DNA of 64,000 bases from Motilibacter rhizosphaerae (lineage in GTDB: Bacteria > Actinomycetota > Actinomycetes > Motilibacterales > Motilibacteraceae), in NCBI RefSeq assembly GCF_004216915.1, contig NZ_SGXD01000003.1, forward strand, positions 62,001 to 126,000. Reading direction: 5' to 3'. This document shows positions 25,032 to 33,046 of the stretch, piece after piece; position 1 is the first letter of the stretch, and each line of letters begins with the position of its first letter. The translations under genes were made by a program, and so were the position numbers. The notes beneath the pieces are model-generated. The model did not search any database. It was not told the origin of the DNA and was given only the letters and a program-made list of their open reading frames with translations.

Positions 25032-27464
25032 ATGACGTCCGTGCCACCCGAGACGGCGACGTCGGCGACGGCGGCCCCGCGCCCCTGGCAGGACCCGTCC
25101 CGGTCCGCCGCGGAGCGCGTCGAGCTGCTGCTCGCCGAGATGACGCTCGAGGAGCGCGTGGCGCAGCTCGGCAGCCGCTGGGTGGGCAACGACATGCAGG
25201 AGGAGCACGCCCCCGGTGACGGCGCGGAGGACGCCGAGACGATCAACGTCGCCCCCATGCAGGACGTGTTCGCGAAGTCGGGCACGATCCCCCTCGACGA
25301 GGCCAGCCGGCACGGGCTCGGGCAGCTGACCCGCGTCTACGGCAGCAACCCGCTCAGCGTGGCCGAGGGCGTGGCCGAGCTCGTCCGGCAGCACCGCGTG
25401 GTCCTCGAGGGCTCCCGGCTCGGCGTGCCCGCCCTCGTCCACGAGGAGTGCCTCACCGGCTTCACGACGTACGGCGCGACGGTCTACCCGGCCGCCATCG
25501 CCTGGGGCGCGACGTTCGACCCCGGTCTCGTCGAGCGCATGGCCGCGGCGATCGGCCGCGACATGGCCGCGGTCGGCGTCCACCAGGGCCTCTCCCCCGT
25601 GCTCGACGTCGTCCGCGACTACCGCTGGGGCCGGGTCGAGGAGACGATCGGCGAGGACCCGTACCTCGTGGCGCAGCTGGGCGCGGCCTACGTCCGGGGC
25701 CTGCAGAGCGCGGGCGTCATCGCCACGCTCAAGCACTTCGCCGGCTACTCGGCCTCGCGCGCCGCCCGCAACCACGGGCCCGTCTCGATGGGCCGGCGCG
25801 AGCTGCTCGACGTCATCCTCCCGACCTTCGAGGCGGCGGTCGCGCTCGGCGGGGCGCGCTCGGTGATGAACTCCTACTCCGACGTCGACGGCGTGCCCGC
25901 GGGCGCCGACCCGTGGCTGCTGACGCAGGTCCTGCGCGAGGACTGGGGCTTCACCGGGACGGTCGTCTCGGACTACTGGGCGGTGCCGTTCCTCGCGACC
26001 ATGCACCGGGTCGCGGCGGACTACGACGCGGCGGGGGCGCTCGCCCTCACCGCCGGCATCGACGTCGAGCTCCCCGACACCCTCGGCTTCGGCGAGGGCC
26101 TGGTCGCGCTCGTGCGCAAGGGCGAGGTGCCGGAGGAGCTGGTGGACCGCGCCGTCCGCCGCGTCCTGCTGCAGAAGGCCGAGCTCGGGCTGCTCGACGC
26201 GGACTGGACCCCCGAGGGCTCGGTGGCCGACGCCGCCCGCGACCTCGACTCCGCCGAGAACCGCGCGATCGCCCGCGAGCTGGCCGAGCGCTCGGTCGTG
26301 CTGCTCGACGCGGGCAGCGCGCTGCCGCTGCTCGGCGAGGGCCGTCCGGCGCTGTCCCGCGTCGCCGTCGTCGGGCCCTGCGCCGACGACCCGCGCACGT
26401 TCATGGGCTGCTACGCGTTCCCCAACCACGTGCTCCCCCGCCACCCCGAGCTCGGCCTGGGGCTCGAGGTGACGACCGCGCTCGCCGCGCTGCGCGACGA
26501 GCTCCCCGGCGTCGAGGTCGTGCACGCCGCGGGCTGCGCCGTCACGGGCACCGACCGCTCCGGCATCGCCGAGGCCGTCGAGGCCGCGCGCGGGGCGGAC
26601 CTCGCCGTCGCGTACGTCGGCGACCTGGCGGGGCTCTTCGGCCACGGCACCTCCGGCGAGGGCTGCGACGCCGACGACCTGCGCCTGCCGGGCGTGCAGG
26701 CCGACCTGCTCGACGCGCTGCTCGAGACCGGGACGCCCGTGGTCGTCGTCGTCGTCTCCGGCCGTCCGTACGCCCTCGGCGACGTCGCGCCGCGCGCGGC
26801 CGGGCTGGTCCAGGCGTTCATGCCGGGCGAGGAGGGCGGCGGCGCCCTCGCGGGCGTGCTGTCCGGGCGCACCAACCCCGGCGGCAAGCTGCCGGTGCAG
26901 GTGCCGCGCACGGTCGGCGGGCAGCCGAGCACGTACCTCCAGCCGCCGCTGGGCGGCCCGGAGAGCGAGGGCATCAGCAACCTCGACGCGCGCCCGCTGT
27001 TCCCCTTCGGCTTCGGCGCGTCCTACACCTCGTTCGAGGTCGCGGACCTGGCGCTGTCCAGCGAGCAGCTGGCGAGCGACGGGGAGGTCACGGTGACCGT
27101 CCGGGTCGCCAACACCGGCAGCCGCGCCGGCGACGAGGTCGTCCAGCTCTACGCCTCCGACCCGGTCGCCCAGGTCGCCCGTCCCGTGCGGCTGCTCACG
27201 GGCTTCGCCCGCGTCACGCTCGAGCCCGGCGCCAGCGCCGAGGTCGAGTTCCGCGTGCACGCCGACCGGTTCGCCTACACCGGCCCGGACCTGCGCCGCA
27301 TCGTCGAGCCGGGCGAGGTCGAGCTGCTCGTCGGGACGTCGGCCGCGCACCTGCCCTGCTCGGGTACGGTGCGCGTCACCGGACCGACGCGGGTCGTCGG
27401 GCACGACCGGCGGCTCGACACGCCGGTGACCCTCCGACCCGTCCCCACGACACCCGCAGGCTAG
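25032..27464 (+). CDS. Glycoside hydrolase family 3 beta-glucosidase/xylosidase
   Basis: An 810-aa enzyme starting at ATG after GGAGGAAGG. The order is: TIM-barrel domain (residues about 25-380) with IGEDPYLVAQLGAAYVRGLQ, KHFAGYSASRAARNHGPVSM and nucleophile Asp314 in VVSDYW; an alpha/beta sandwich domain (about 400-640); and a C-terminal fibronectin type III-like domain (FGFGASYTSFEVADLALSSE). No signal peptide is visible, so the enzyme is cytoplasmic and acts on imported oligosaccharides. The HEECLTGF segment is typical of the xylosidase/glucosidase branch. It is divergent from the transporter operon and followed by a LacI gene 10 bases later. Confidence 0.93.
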   Translation: MTSVPPETATSATAAPRPWQDPSRSAAERVELLLAEMTLEERVAQLGSRWVGNDMQEEHAPGDGAEDAETINVAPMQDVFAKSGTIPLDEASRHGLGQLTRVYGSNPLSVAEGVAELVRQHRVVLEGSRLGVPALVHEECLTGFTTYGATVYPAAIAWGATFDPGLVERMAAAIGRDMAAVGVHQGLSPVLDVVRDYRWGRVEETIGEDPYLVAQLGAAYVRGLQSAGVIATLKHFAGYSASRAARNHGPVSMGRRELLDVILPTFEAAVALGGARSVMNSYSDVDGVPAGADPWLLTQVLREDWGFTGTVVSDYWAVPFLATMHRVAADYDAAGALALTAGIDVELPDTLGFGEGLVALVRKGEVPEELVDRAVRRVLLQKAELGLLDADWTPEGSVADAARDLDSAENRAIARELAERSVVLLDAGSALPLLGEGRPALSRVAVVGPCADDPRTFMGCYAFPNHVLPRHPELGLGLEVTTALAALRDELPGVEVVHAAGCAVTGTDRSGIAEAVEAARGADLAVAYVGDLAGLFGHGTSGEGCDADDLRLPGVQADLLDALLETGTPVVVVVVSGRPYALGDVAPRAAGLVQAFMPGEEGGGALAGVLSGRTNPGGKLPVQVPRTVGGQPSTYLQPPLGGPESEGISNLDARPLFPFGFGASYTSFEVADLALSSEQLASDGEVTVTVRVANTGSRAGDEVVQLYASDPVAQVARPVRLLTGFARVTLEPGASAEVEFRVHADRFAYTGPDLRRIVEPGEVELLVGTSAAHLPCSGTVRVTGPTRVVGHDRRLDTPVTLRPVPTTPAG

Positions 27465-27474
27465 AGGAGGTCCG

Positions 27475-28482
27475 GTGCGCGCCGCAGGAAGCCGCGCGAC
27501 GCTCGCGAAGGTCGCCCAGTCGGCCGGCGTGTCCGTCGCGACCGTCTCCAAGGTGGTGAACGGGCGCAGCGACGTCTCGCCCTCCACCCGCGCGCGCGTC
27601 CAGGACCTGCTCAAGGAGCACGACTACGAGCCGCGCCGCGCGGAGTCGAGCGGCGGCGCGGCCATCGAGATCTTCTTCGGCGGACGACTGGGGTCGTACT
27701 CCACCGAGGTGCTGCAGGGCGTGCTCGACTGCGCCGCGGAGCTCGACGTCGACGTCGTCGTGACGACGCGCACCAAGCCCGACCGCTCCGGCGCCTGGGC
27801 GAGGCGGATCGCGGCCTCAGGGCGCCGGGCCGCGATCGGGGTGAGCAGCGAGTTCATGGTGATGGAGCTCAACCTGCTCTCCCGGGCCCGGGTGCCGCTC
27901 GTCGTCATCGACCCGCTCAACGCGCCGCAGGCGCAGCTGACGAGCGTCGGCTCGACCAACTTCGCCGGCGGCATGGCCGCGACCCAGCACCTGCTCGACC
28001 TCGGCCACCGGCGGATCGGCTACGTCGGCGGGCCGGTCGCAGCGGCCTGCAACCAGGCCCGGATGGCGGGCTACCGCGGGGCGCTGGAGGCCCACGGCGT
28101 CGACGTGCCGCGCGACTACGTCCGCACCGGGCAGTTCCACTGGGAGGACGGCGTCGCCGGCGCCGAGCACCTGCTCTCCCTGCCGACGCCGCCGACCGCG
28201 GTCTTCGCGGGCTCCGACGAGGTCGCGCTCGGCGTGATCGAGGCGGCGCGCACCCGCGGGCTGCGGGTGCCCGACGACCTCAGCGTCGTCGGCTTCGACG
28301 ACGTGCAGGTCGCGGGCCTCGGCTCGCCGCCGCTCACCACGGTCCGCCAGCCGCTCAGCGAGATGGGCTCGGTCGCGCTGCGGACGGCGCTGCGCCTCGC
28401 GGCGGGCGAGCGCCCGGAGTCCCACCACGTCGAGCTCGCCACGCAGCTCGTCGTGCGCCAGTCGGCCGTCGCGCTGCGCTGA
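27475..28482 (+). CDS. LacI family transcriptional regulator of the glycoside locus
   Basis: This 335-aa repressor starts at GTG after AGAGGAGG. The N-terminal helix-turn-helix is TLAKVAQSAGVSVATVSKVV (about residues 9-28) with the hinge region following. The periplasmic-binding-protein-like domain spans about 60-335 (STNFAGGMAATQHLLDLGHR, FAGSDEVALGVIEAARTRGL, DLSVVGFDDVQVAGLGSPPL). It lies 10 bases after GH3, so both are likely co-transcribed. Expected role is repression of GH3 and the divergent transporter through the two CGAAA palindromes, relieved by an imported sugar. Confidence 0.94.
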   Translation: MRAAGSRATLAKVAQSAGVSVATVSKVVNGRSDVSPSTRARVQDLLKEHDYEPRRAESSGGAAIEIFFGGRLGSYSTEVLQGVLDCAAELDVDVVVTTRTKPDRSGAWARRIAASGRRAAIGVSSEFMVMELNLLSRARVPLVVIDPLNAPQAQLTSVGSTNFAGGMAATQHLLDLGHRRIGYVGGPVAAACNQARMAGYRGALEAHGVDVPRDYVRTGQFHWEDGVAGAEHLLSLPTPPTAVFAGSDEVALGVIEAARTRGLRVPDDLSVVGFDDVQVAGLGSPPLTTVRQPLSEMGSVALRTALRLAAGERPESHHVELATQLVVRQSAVALR

Positions 28483-28521
28483 GGCGCCCTGCGGGGCGTG
28501 GGGTGGGCGGTCGCGGGGGTA

Positions 28522-28541
28522 GGTGTCGGGCAGCCGACACC
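28522..28541. terminator. Hairpin after the LacI gene
   Basis: GGTGTCGG-GCAG-CCGACACC forms an 8-bp perfect stem with a 4-base loop, 40 bases after the LacI stop and before the next ribosome-binding site. It is most likely a terminator; a leader structure of the next gene is possible. Confidence 0.5.
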
Positions 28542-28577
28542 CGGCCGACCCCCGGCCAGCACTGCAGGAGGTACGCC

Positions 28578-29171
28578 GTGATCCGTCCCGACCAGGTCCC
28601 CGACGTCTCGGGCGCCACCGCGTACGACGCCGACGGGACGCGCCTGGGCCAGGTCACGGCCCTCGATCTCGACACCGACGGCTCGCCGCTCGCGGCGACC
28701 GTGCGCAGCGGCGGGGAGGAGCGGTCCGTCCCGCTGGCCGGCGCCGTGCTGGAGGGCACCACGCTGCGCCTCGGCGCCGAGGAGCCCCCGGTCGTCATGC
28801 GGACCACCGTCGCCGAGGTCGTCCGCTCGGAGGAGCGGCTCGTCGGTGGCGTCGAGGCGTTCGCCGCCGAGCGCGCGCGGGTCGTCGTCGAGCTCGTCAC
28901 CGAGGTCCGGACGGTCGAGGTCGAGGTGCGCAAGCAGGTCGCGCGGCTCGTGGTCGAGCCGGTCGTCGACGGGCCCGTCGTGCCGGGCCGCGCACGACCC
29001 TCCGAGGTCGCGTACACCCTGTACGAGGAGGTCCCGGAGGTCGTCCTGCGCCCCCGCCCGTACGCGACGGCGCGGCTCGTCATCGAGACCGACGTCCGCG
29101 ACGAGGTGCGCACCGGCGAGGTCCGCAAGGAGGTCGTGGGCTACGAGGAGGTTCCGGCCGAGCTGGCCTGA
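28578..29171 (+). CDS. PRC-barrel / DUF2382-like stress protein
   Basis: The GTG start (VIRPDQVPDVSGATAYDADG) is preceded by CAGGAGG; the 25 codons further upstream run through a hairpin and are rejected. Residues 1-75 resemble a PRC-barrel (ATAYDADGTRLGQVTALDLD). Residues about 85-197 contain charged Val/Glu/Arg strands of YsnF/DUF2382 type (RSEERLVGG, VVELVTEVRTVEVEVRKQVA, YEEVPAELA). Such proteins are soluble and often stress-related in actinobacteria; a specific role is unknown. Two Thr/Tyr-Glu-rich segments look like internal repeats of the C-terminal unit. Confidence 0.75.
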   Translation: MIRPDQVPDVSGATAYDADGTRLGQVTALDLDTDGSPLAATVRSGGEERSVPLAGAVLEGTTLRLGAEEPPVVMRTTVAEVVRSEERLVGGVEAFAAERARVVVELVTEVRTVEVEVRKQVARLVVEPVVDGPVVPGRARPSEVAYTLYEEVPEVVLRPRPYATARLVIETDVRDEVRTGEVRKEVVGYEEVPAELA

Positions 29172-29314
29172 GCAGACGGCGACCTGACTGCAACCTGACT
29201 GCGGGGGGCCGAGGGCCGCGGCGTTCACCCGCCGGCCAGGTCCTGGTCGCGGACACGTCACCCGGGGCTGCTCCGATGCGGGCGCCCGTGTCCGCTCCGT
29301 CCCGAGGTGACCCC

Positions 29315-30994
29315 TTGCGCCTGTCCCGCACACTCCCCCTCGCCGTCACCGCGGTGGCGCTCGCCGCGCCGGGCGCGGTCGCCGCCGCCGCGCCCGCCCG
29401 TACGGGCCCCCAGCGGCACGTGCTGCTGGTCTCCGTCGACGGCCTGCACCAGGACGACCTCACCCGCTGGGTGCGCCTGCACCCGCACGGCGCGCTCGCC
29501 CGGCTCGTGTCCGGCGGCCGCGAGTTCACCGCGGCCCAGACGCCCTTCCCCAGCGACAGCTTCCCCGGGCTGGTCGGGCAGCTCACCGGCGGGGACCCGC
29601 GCACGACCGGCGTCTACTACGACGTCACCTGGAACCCGACGCTGCTGGCGCCCGGCACGAAGAGCTGCACCGGCGCCACGCCGGGCACGACCGTGGCCTA
29701 CGACGAGAGCATCGACAAGGACCCGAGCCGCCTCGACGCCGGCCAGGGCGTCGCGACCGCACCCGGCGGCATCCTCGCGATGACCGGGGCGCCGCGCGCG
29801 CTGATCGACCCGACGAAGCTGCCCGTCGACCCCACGACGTGCAAGCCCGTCTACCCGGACCAGTACCTCAAGGTGAACACCGTCTTCTCGGTCGCCCGCG
29901 CGCACGGGCTGCGCACGGCCTGGTCGGACAAGCACCCGGCGTACGAGATCCTCGGCGGTCCCGGCGGCAAGGCGATCCAGGACCTCTTCACGCCCGAGAT
30001 CAACAGCGACGACGCCGCCACCAAGGGCGACTGGACCACGGACAACGCCGCCACGCAGCAGTACGACGCCGCGAAGGTCCAGGCGGTCGTCAACGAGCTC
30101 GACGGCTACGACCACAGCCGCAAGGGCAGGCTCGGCGTCCCGGCGGTGCTGGGCCTGAACTTCCAGGCGGTCTCGACCGCCGAGAAGCTCCCCGTCTCCG
30201 GCGGCGAGGCGGGCGGGTACACCGCTGACGGCAAGCGGTTCGGCCCCGTCCTGACCTCGGCGCTGACCTTCGTGGACGCTCAGGTCGGCCGGCTGGAGCA
30301 GGAGATCTCCCGCCAGCACCTGGGCGCGAGCACGACCGTCATCCTCTCGGCCAAGCACGGCCAGTCACCCGAGGACATGGGCTCGCTCACGCGGATCGAC
30401 GACGGCGCCGTCCTCGACGCGCTCAACGCCGCATGGCGCAAGGCCGCGGACGTCGACCCGACCGCGTCGCACACGACCGACCTCGTCGCCGGGTCGTCCG
30501 ACGACGACGGCATGCTCCTCTGGCTGAGCGACCGCTCTGCTGCTGCGACCCGCTTCGCCGCGTCGTTCCTGCTGTCCGTCAACGGCAACGGCACCGGTGC
30601 CGACGGGGCGGCGAAGGCGACCGACTCGGCGGGGAAGCCCCGGCCCTACGCCGCGTCCGGCCTGACGAGCGTGCTGTCGGGCGCGGGTGCCGCGGAGTTC
30701 TTCGGCGTACGTCCCGGCGACGCCCGCGTCCCCGACGTCGTCGGTCTGGCCCAGCACGGCGTGGTGTTCACGGGCGGCACCAAGAAGATCGCCGAGCACG
30801 GCGGCTTCGACCCGCAGGACCGGGACGTGCCGCTGGTCGTCAGCGGCGGTGGTGTCGCGCGCGGCGTCGTGGGCACGAGCGTCGAGACCACGCAGATCGC
30901 GCCGACGATCCTCGGCCTGCTCGGCATCGACCCGCGCGAGTTGCAGGCGGTCCGGATCCAGGGCACGGCGGTGCTCCCGGGCGCCGTCGGCTGA
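29315..30994 (+). CDS. Secreted alkaline-phosphatase-superfamily phosphodiesterase
   Basis: A 559-aa protein if started at TTG 29315, which follows GAGGTGA at correct spacing and gives a clean signal peptide (MRLSRTLPLAVTAVALAAPG); ATG 29276 is the alternative. The mature part is a type I phosphodiesterase/nucleotide-pyrophosphatase fold. Asp42 is the first metal ligand (LLVSVDGLHQDD), Ser82 the likely nucleophile (PFPSDSFPG), and ILSAKHGQSPED and IAEHGGFDPQDRDVPLVV supply the later ligands. It is probably exported and acts on phosphate esters or nucleotides outside the cell. A strong terminator follows. Confidence 0.88.
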   Translation: MRLSRTLPLAVTAVALAAPGAVAAAAPARTGPQRHVLLVSVDGLHQDDLTRWVRLHPHGALARLVSGGREFTAAQTPFPSDSFPGLVGQLTGGDPRTTGVYYDVTWNPTLLAPGTKSCTGATPGTTVAYDESIDKDPSRLDAGQGVATAPGGILAMTGAPRALIDPTKLPVDPTTCKPVYPDQYLKVNTVFSVARAHGLRTAWSDKHPAYEILGGPGGKAIQDLFTPEINSDDAATKGDWTTDNAATQQYDAAKVQAVVNELDGYDHSRKGRLGVPAVLGLNFQAVSTAEKLPVSGGEAGGYTADGKRFGPVLTSALTFVDAQVGRLEQEISRQHLGASTTVILSAKHGQSPEDMGSLTRIDDGAVLDALNAAWRKAADVDPTASHTTDLVAGSSDDDGMLLWLSDRSAAATRFAASFLLSVNGNGTGADGAAKATDSAGKPRPYAASGLTSVLSGAGAAEFFGVRPGDARVPDVVGLAQHGVVFTGGTKKIAEHGGFDPQDRDVPLVVSGGGVARGVVGTSVETTQIAPTILGLLGIDPRELQAVRIQGTAVLPGAVG

Positions 30995-31008
30995 CGCGTA
31001 CGAGGTGG

Positions 31009-31042
31009 GCGAGGGGCCGGGCCTGCGGGCCCGGCCCCTCGC
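31009..31042. terminator. Bidirectional terminator hairpin
   Basis: A 14-bp perfect stem, GCGAGGGGCCGGGC against its complement, with loop CTGCGG, lies between the convergent phosphodiesterase and MFS genes. The minus-strand gene's stop lies 5 bases away. Confidence 0.85.
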
Positions 31043-31046
31043 CGGT

Positions 31047-32426
31047 CTAGCGGCCCGCGCGGACTCGCGAGCCGGCGTCCGCCGGCAGGGCCGCGGCCTC
31101 GAGCAGCGCGACGAGCGCGAGCAGGGCGAGCAGCCAGAACGACAGCCGGTACGCCGTGGCCGCCGACGCGCCGAGCCCCTCGCTCACCCCGAGGGAGACC
31201 GCGGCGACGGAGACGGCGAGACCGGCCGCGAGCTGCTGGATGGTGCTGGACAGCGTGTTGGCGTGCACCATCTCCTCGGCCGGGACGTCGGCGAAGGCGA
31301 TGGTGTTGTAGCCCGACAGCCCGATGGAGCGGAACGCTCCGCTCAGCAGGAGCAGCACGGCGACGAGCACCGTCGGTGTGTGCCGGGAGAGCAGCCCGGC
31401 GAGCACGAGGGTGACGAGGAGCCCGGCCGCGGCGCCGCAGATCACCGGGCGGAAGCCGAACCGCTTCAGCAGCGGCGTCGTCACCGGCTTGATGACGAGG
31501 TTGCCGACGAACACGGGCACCACCAGGGCACCGGCGCGCAGCGCGCTCCAGCCGAAGACGTCCTGGAACAGCAGCGGCAGCAGGAAGGGCACGCCCGCGA
31601 CCGCGACCCGGTAGAGCGAGCCGCCGGCGTGCACCACGCGGAACGTCCGCAGCCGCAGGGCTCCCAGGTCGACCAGCGGGTACGGCGCGCGCCGCAGGTG
31701 CCGGACCGCGAGGGCCAGCGCGGCAGCGCCGACCACGGCGAGCACGACGACCGGGAGCAGCGCGGGGTGCCGCTCGCCGAGCAGCGCCCCGGCGTACGTC
31801 AGGGCGGCGAGGGCGACCCCGCTGAGCAGGAACCCCGTCCAGTCGAGCGGGGCCCGGTCGTCGCGGCGGACCTGCGGCACGAGGCGGAGGGCGGCGACGA
31901 GCGCGACGGCCCCCAGCGGCACGTTGACGAGGAAGATCCAGCGCCAGGAGAGGTACGTCGTGCACAGCCCGCTGAGCACCGGCGCGAGCACGGGCGCGAC
32001 GAGCGCCGGCCAGGTGAGGTAGGCGACGACCCGGATCAGCTGGTCCTTCGGGGTGTCGCGCAGCACGACGAGCCGGCCGACGGGCACCATCAGCGCCCCG
32101 GCCGCCCCCTGCAGGACGCGCATCGCGGTCAGCTCGCCGAGCGAGGTGCTCGCCGCGCACAGCGCCGAGGCGGCGGTGAAGCCGGCCACCGCGACGGCGA
32201 AGGTCGTCCGTGCCCCCAGCCGGTCCGCGAGCCAGCCCGAGACGGGGATGAGCGCCGCGACCGTGACGAGGTACGCCGTCATCGTCACGCCGATCGCGCT
32301 CGACTCGACGTGCAGCGCCCGGGCCATGCTCGGGGCGGCGGTCGCGACGATCGTGCCGTCGAGCGTCTCGAGGAAGAACGCCCCGGCGACGAGCAGCGCG
32401 AGCGAGCGCGGGACGGCGGCGGTCAC
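31047..32426 (-). CDS. MFS transporter (DHA2-type drug exporter)
   Basis: A 459-aa membrane protein started at GTG (VTAAVPRSLALLVAGAFFLE). Many hydrophobic helices cover the length, consistent with about 14 segments. The family motif A loop is visible as SGWLADRLGARTTF, motif C-like sequence occurs at LTWPALVAPVLAPVLSGLC, and DETLDGTIVATAAPSMA-like residues sit in helix 1 (FLETLDGTIVATAAPSMARA). This places it with DHA2 multidrug exporters. No regulator is adjacent. The start is 9 bases after the DUF2505 stop on the same strand, so the two may be co-transcribed. Confidence 0.9.
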   Translation of the reverse strand: MTAAVPRSLALLVAGAFFLETLDGTIVATAAPSMARALHVESSAIGVTMTAYLVTVAALIPVSGWLADRLGARTTFAVAVAGFTAASALCAASTSLGELTAMRVLQGAAGALMVPVGRLVVLRDTPKDQLIRVVAYLTWPALVAPVLAPVLSGLCTTYLSWRWIFLVNVPLGAVALVAALRLVPQVRRDDRAPLDWTGFLLSGVALAALTYAGALLGERHPALLPVVVLAVVGAAALALAVRHLRRAPYPLVDLGALRLRTFRVVHAGGSLYRVAVAGVPFLLPLLFQDVFGWSALRAGALVVPVFVGNLVIKPVTTPLLKRFGFRPVICGAAAGLLVTLVLAGLLSRHTPTVLVAVLLLLSGAFRSIGLSGYNTIAFADVPAEEMVHANTLSSTIQQLAAGLAVSVAAVSLGVSEGLGASAATAYRLSFWLLALLALVALLEAAALPADAGSRVRAGR

Positions 32427-32434
32427 CCGTGGAG

Positions 32435-32905
32435 CTACTGCTGCCAGGAGGTGAGCGTCTTCGCGAGGTCGGCGAACGCCTGCGGGACGTACTTGACGGC
32501 CTGGCCCTCGGCGACGCCGCCGAGGAAGGGCACGCGGACGTTGAGCTCGCCGGAGAAGGCGAGCCGGGTCCCGCTCGCCGCCGGCGTCAGCGTGATCGTG
32601 CCCGTGACGTCGGCCTTCTGCTTGGCCGCGACGTCGACGCGGAGGTCGCCGGCGCTCGGCGTGGACCACCGGGTCGTCGTGCTGACGTCGGCAGAGTCGC
32701 CGGCCAGTGCGCGGGCCTGCGACGGCACCCCGACCCGCGAGCTCATCCGCGTGACGGTCGCGCCGCCCTCCTGCACGGTCTCGACCGTCGGGGCGGCGAG
32801 CCGGTGGGAGGTGGCGTAGGAGCGCCAGAACTCCGGCGAGGTGAGCGCGGCGTAGACGTCCTCCGGGCTGCGGGGGACCTCGCCGCTGTAGTCGACCTTC
32901 TTCAC
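32435..32905 (-). CDS. DUF2505 (SRPBCC-fold) protein
   Basis: This 156-aa protein starts at GTG (VKKVDYSGEVPRSPEDVYAA), the typical beginning of DUF2505. The sequence follows the START/SRPBCC pattern: an N-terminal strand, helix EDVYAALTSPEFWRSYA, alternating strands (GGATVTRMSSRVGVPSQARA, GTITLTPAASGTRLAFSGEL) and a long C-terminal helix ending FADLAKTLTSWQQ. It is cytosolic, with a presumed hydrophobic pocket; the ligand is unknown. It is divergent from recC across about 140 bases. Confidence 0.92.
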   Translation of the reverse strand: MKKVDYSGEVPRSPEDVYAALTSPEFWRSYATSHRLAAPTVETVQEGGATVTRMSSRVGVPSQARALAGDSADVSTTTRWSTPSAGDLRVDVAAKQKADVTGTITLTPAASGTRLAFSGELNVRVPFLGGVAEGQAVKYVPQAFADLAKTLTSWQQ

Positions 32906-33046
32906 GCGCGTGCTCCCTGCTGTCCGGCCCGCTGCCTGGTACGGGTCCCTGCAGGCTACCGAGGCGGCAGGACGTGCCCGACGCGGCAGGGACTGTCGGA
33001 CCCCGCCTGTAGCGTGCAGGCGCACCGAGGCAGAGGAGGGCAGCCC